A stretch of DNA of 15,253 nt from Caldilineaceae bacterium (lineage in GTDB: Bacteria; Chloroflexota; Anaerolineae; Caldilineales; Caldilineaceae): NCBI GenBank assembly GCA_028819675.1, contig JAPPKT010000298.1, forward strand, positions 1-15,253, given 5' to 3'. The position numbers and the translations under genes are program-made. Below, piece by piece: positions 13,385 to 15,253 of the stretch. Positions within the stretch are counted from its first letter, which is position 1, and each line of letters begins with the position of its first letter. A model generated the notes under the pieces. The model did not search any database. It saw only the letters and a list, made by a program, of their open reading frames with translations, and had not been told where the DNA came from.

Positions 13385-13636
13385 ATGGACGCGATTGCCA
13401 GCCGTATCCTCAAAGCCCGCCAGTACGCAGCCGAGCGTGACGAGCGCTTGTGGGTCAACAACCTGCAGGTGAAGATCCAAGGCGAGCACTCTGATCACCG
13501 CGTTTCCTATGATCAGGGTTCATGGGATTGTGATTGCGAGGAGTTTCAGCGCAGAAGCATATGTGCCCATGTAATGGCGATGGAAGAGATTCTCGGTGAG
13601 GCGGTTGAACCTGCGATGCTCCCTATTCCGGGGTAG
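13385..13636 (+). CDS. Small SWIM zinc-finger protein
   Basis: 83 aa from the ATG at 13385, fixed by AGAAAGGA about 8 nt upstream; the frame extends further upstream but only into the terminator region. The C-terminal half carries the SWIM pattern CxCx8CxH: C49, C51, C60 and H62 in WDCDCEEFQRRSICAHVMAME. The N-terminal half (ILKARQYAAERDERLWVNNLQVKI) matches the strand-forming lead-in of SWIM domains, where HRVSYDQGSWDC precedes the first cysteine. SWIM domains bind Zn and mediate DNA or protein contacts in SWI2/SNF2, transposase and other proteins; as a stand-alone protein the role is unknown. It is a single gene bounded by terminators on both sides. Its promoter is not obvious, so it may depend on read-through from 13040. 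Confidence 0.87.
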   Translation: MDAIASRILKARQYAAERDERLWVNNLQVKIQGEHSDHRVSYDQGSWDCDCEEFQRRSICAHVMAMEEILGEAVEPAMLPIPG

Positions 13637-13672
13637 TGCAGGCGTGCAGAGTCCAGACAGTTTATATCTTGC

Positions 13673-13704
13673 GTGCCAGGCCGTTTGGCCTGGCACTTTT
13701 TTTT
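13673..13704 (+). terminator. Strong intrinsic terminator after the SWIM gene
   Basis: Perfect 10-bp stem GTGCCAGGCC / GGCCTGGCAC (13673-13682 and 13687-13696) with a GTTT tetraloop and eight T residues (13697-13704), 36 bp after the stop codon. Confidence 0.97.
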
Positions 13705-13711
13705 GGACGGC

Positions 13712-13758
13712 AGTTTTTGGTTGTTAGTTTTTAGTTGTTAGTTTCTAGTTTTTAGTTT
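13712..13758 (+). repeat. 14-bp tandem repeat, cluster A (AGTTTTTAGTTGTT-like)
   Basis: Three full 14-bp units (13712-13725, 13726-13739, 13740-13753) plus a partial AGTTT. They differ by a few bases. The run is T-rich in an otherwise GC-rich genome and immediately follows the terminator at 13673. A related cluster lies at 14950-14980. The remaining 150 bp up to the next gene (13759-13909) are G-rich and show no clear promoter. Confidence 0.88.
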
Positions 13759-13909
13759 GCGCCAGGGCACCATGAAGGGGAGAAGTGGGAGTTTGAAGCC
13801 TGCGGAAGAAGCTTGGTGTAGGAGCGGGATTGGATTGGGGTGGGGCGGATTTCAGTGGGGCGTGGGAGGTGTGGAATAATGGCGGGATGGGTAGCGTTAT
13901 GAGGGATGG

Positions 13910-14932
13910 ATGAGACGTGCGGCGCAACTGCTGATCGGGGTTCTGATCAGCGTCTTTTTTCTTTATCTGATTCTGCCTGGGCTGCATCTGCCGGATGTTT
14001 GGCGGGCGATGGGGCAGGCGAACTACTGGTGGATTGTGCCGGGTGTGGCGGTCTACATGGTGGGGCTGTGGGCGCGCACGTGGCGGTGGCATTTTATGCT
14101 GCGGCATTTGAAGCCGGTCTCGATGCGGAGGCTGTTTCCGGTGGTGTGCATCGGTTATTTCGGGAACAACGTGTACCCGTTTCGGGCGGGGGAGGTGATG
14201 CGGGCGTACGTGCTGTGGCAGCGGGAGGAGATCCCGATCAGCTCAAGCCTGGCGACGGTGATCATTGAGCGTGTATTTGACGGGCTGGTGATGCTGCTGT
14301 TCGTTTTTCTGGCGCTGCCGTTTGCGCCGATTCCGGCGGCCTTTCAGCGGTTTGTCGTCTTTGTAACATTTTTGCTGCTGATCGTGACGGCGCTTTTCAT
14401 CTGGGTGACGGTGCGGCCGCGGCGGATTGCGGCGCTGTACGGCTGGCTGGCCGAACATCTGCTGCCGGCGCGGATCCGCGAGCGGACGGACGGCCTCTTT
14501 GAACGGTTCATGGCAGGGCTGGGGAGTCTGCGCAGCGGGCGGGATCTGCTGTTGATTTTTGCGACGAGCATCGTGGTATGGCTGATGGAGACGGTGAAGT
14601 ACTGGTTCGTGATGCATGCGTTTGCGTTCAGTGTCAGTTTTCTGGCGCTGATGTTGATGAACGGGGTCGTGAATCTGGCGACGACGCTGCCGTCGGCGCC
14701 GGGGTACATCGGTACGTTCGATACGCCGGGGATCGAGACGCTGACGGCGTACGGGATCGATACGCAGCTGGCGGCGAGCTATACGCTGACGCTGCATGCG
14801 GCGCTGTGGGTGCCGGTGACGCTGTTGGGGGGTTATTATTTCTGGCGGGAGCAGCTGCGCTGGAGTGATTTCAGGAAGGCGCAGAAGCGGGCGGACCGGG
14901 CGGCACAGCGTGAGGCGGCCGTGATAGAATGA
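13910..14932 (+). CDS. Lysylphosphatidylglycerol synthase TM-region/flippase-like membrane protein
   Basis: 340 aa, polytopic. The start is an ATG preceded by GAGGG with a short 4-nt gap; the next in-frame Met is residue 34, inside the domain. Hydrophobic segments lie near 5-23, 41-55, 72-90 (amphipathic), 110-136, 146-168, 213-235, 242-258 and 290-311. Signature motifs of the LPG_synthase_TM (UPF0104/AglD-like) family are IGYFGNNVYPFRAGEVMRAY (81-100), IIERVFDGLVMLL (118-130) and LPSAPGYIGTFDTPGIETL (260-278). Relatives include the flippase half of MprF and proteins beside glycosyltransferases that handle lipid-linked sugars. It lacks the MprF aminoacyl-transferase domain, so it is not a full lysyl-PG synthase. 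The C-terminal tail is basic and cytoplasmic. It stands alone between two T-rich repeat clusters; the substrate is unknown. Confidence 0.92.
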   Translation: MRRAAQLLIGVLISVFFLYLILPGLHLPDVWRAMGQANYWWIVPGVAVYMVGLWARTWRWHFMLRHLKPVSMRRLFPVVCIGYFGNNVYPFRAGEVMRAYVLWQREEIPISSSLATVIIERVFDGLVMLLFVFLALPFAPIPAAFQRFVVFVTFLLLIVTALFIWVTVRPRRIAALYGWLAEHLLPARIRERTDGLFERFMAGLGSLRSGRDLLLIFATSIVVWLMETVKYWFVMHAFAFSVSFLALMLMNGVVNLATTLPSAPGYIGTFDTPGIETLTAYGIDTQLAASYTLTLHAALWVPVTLLGGYYFWREQLRWSDFRKAQKRADRAAQREAAVIE

Positions 14933-14949
14933 GGGGCGGCGTGAAAAGC

Positions 14950-14980
14950 AGTTTTTAGTAGTCAGTTTTTAGTTTTTAGT
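14950..14980 (+). repeat. 14-bp tandem repeat, cluster B, within a short inverted repeat
   Basis: Units AGTTTTTAGTAGTC (14950-14963) and AGTTTTTAGTTTTT (14964-14977) plus AGT match cluster A at 13712. The cluster is embraced by a perfect 8-bp inverted repeat, AAGCAGTT at 14946-14953 and AACTGCTT at 14982-14989. Confidence 0.85.
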
Positions 14981-14989
14981 GAACTGCTT

Positions 14990-15163
14990 GTGTGCCGGGC
15001 TCTTGATGGGCATGGCGGGGTGGGTTGGGGCCAATTTGGACTTGCCGTGCCTGCGCCGGCTCACGCCTCGGTACGAGCCACGAGGCGGGGTGGGGGGAAG
15101 TTCGGTCGCAGCGGGTGGACAAGGTCGTATTACGCACACACTCGCTGCGGCGGGAAGTCTTAG
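14990..15163 (+). other. Intergenic, no recognised gene
   Basis: GC-rich sequence with a 6-bp inverted repeat (GCCTCG and CGAGGC around 15066-15087) that lacks a T run, so it is not a convincing terminator. No start codon with a ribosome site was found on either strand. Confidence 0.5.
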
Positions 15164-15253
15164 GGGGGGCGTTGGGGGGGGGGGGGCCCCCCCCCAAGGG
15201 GGGGGGCCAAATGCCCCCCCCCCCCAAAAAAAACGGGGGGGGGGGTTTGGGGG
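15164..15253. other. Homopolymer G/C runs at the sequence end, probable sequencing or assembly artefact
   Basis: The last ~90 bases alternate long pure runs of G, C and A (for example twelve G, nine C, thirteen C, eight A, ten G). Natural coding or regulatory DNA in the rest of the window never looks like this; low-quality read ends at a contig border often do. Confidence 0.85.

Noticed and set aside
13712..14980. CRISPR-like arrangement of the T-rich 14-bp repeats
   Set aside because: Units are contiguous without spacers, too short and imperfect; no cas genes.
14976..15227. 83-codon minus-strand frame at the right end
   Set aside because: Most of its start region lies in homopolymer runs that look artefactual.

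Overview
The window reads as a high-GC bacterial chromosome fragment. The best guess is Chloroflexota (an Anaerolineae/Caldilineae-like lineage); this rests on gene content (DUF2089, YvlB/LiaX-type and small SWIM proteins, CUT1 sugar transporters) and recall, not on any marker gene, so treat the phylum as probable only. The + strand is G-rich throughout, whichever way the genes point, so minus-strand genes end codons in C and plus-strand genes end them in G. No rRNA, tRNA, transposase, integrase or CRISPR array was seen. The last ~90 bases are homopolymer G/C runs typical of a poor contig end.

Left half (1-7283, minus strand): a carbohydrate uptake and catabolism operon. In transcription order it has a lipoprotein substrate-binding protein, a 13-bp intercistronic hairpin, two CUT1-type permeases overlapping by 4 bp, a Gfo/Idh/MocA oxidoreductase, a large deacetylase-like protein with an N-terminal amidotransferase/ThuA-like region, and an enolase-superfamily (MLE/MR) enzyme that runs off the left edge. 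No ATPase is present, so the transporter probably uses a shared MsmX/UgpC-type ATPase encoded elsewhere. A candidate promoter lies at 7376-7403 on the minus strand.

Middle (7569-12851, plus strand): a divergent set that begins at a near-consensus sigma70 promoter. It contains an 81-aa basic protein, a DUF2089 zinc-ribbon/HTH protein, a 502-aa protein built mostly from ~9-residue solenoid-like repeats, a 152-aa unknown protein, an ABC-2 ATPase and permease pair, and a 128-aa YvlB/LiaX-like protein. Three of these products carry the same short helical-hairpin module (an EGKIT/AxEA-like pattern). Two share a second domain around an IPIPL/IPIGL motif, and each of those two genes is preceded by a copy of a 42-bp repeat. 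The architecture suggests an envelope-associated regulatory and export system with modular protein contacts. It is the strongest candidate here for an undescribed system.

Right part (12852-15253, plus strand): a promoter-to-terminator unit of about 230 nt with no convincing long ORF (candidate small RNA), a small SWIM zinc-finger gene with a strong terminator, a polytopic lysylphosphatidylglycerol-synthase-TM/flippase-like protein flanked on both sides by 14-bp tandem repeats, then a gene-less tail ending in homopolymer runs.
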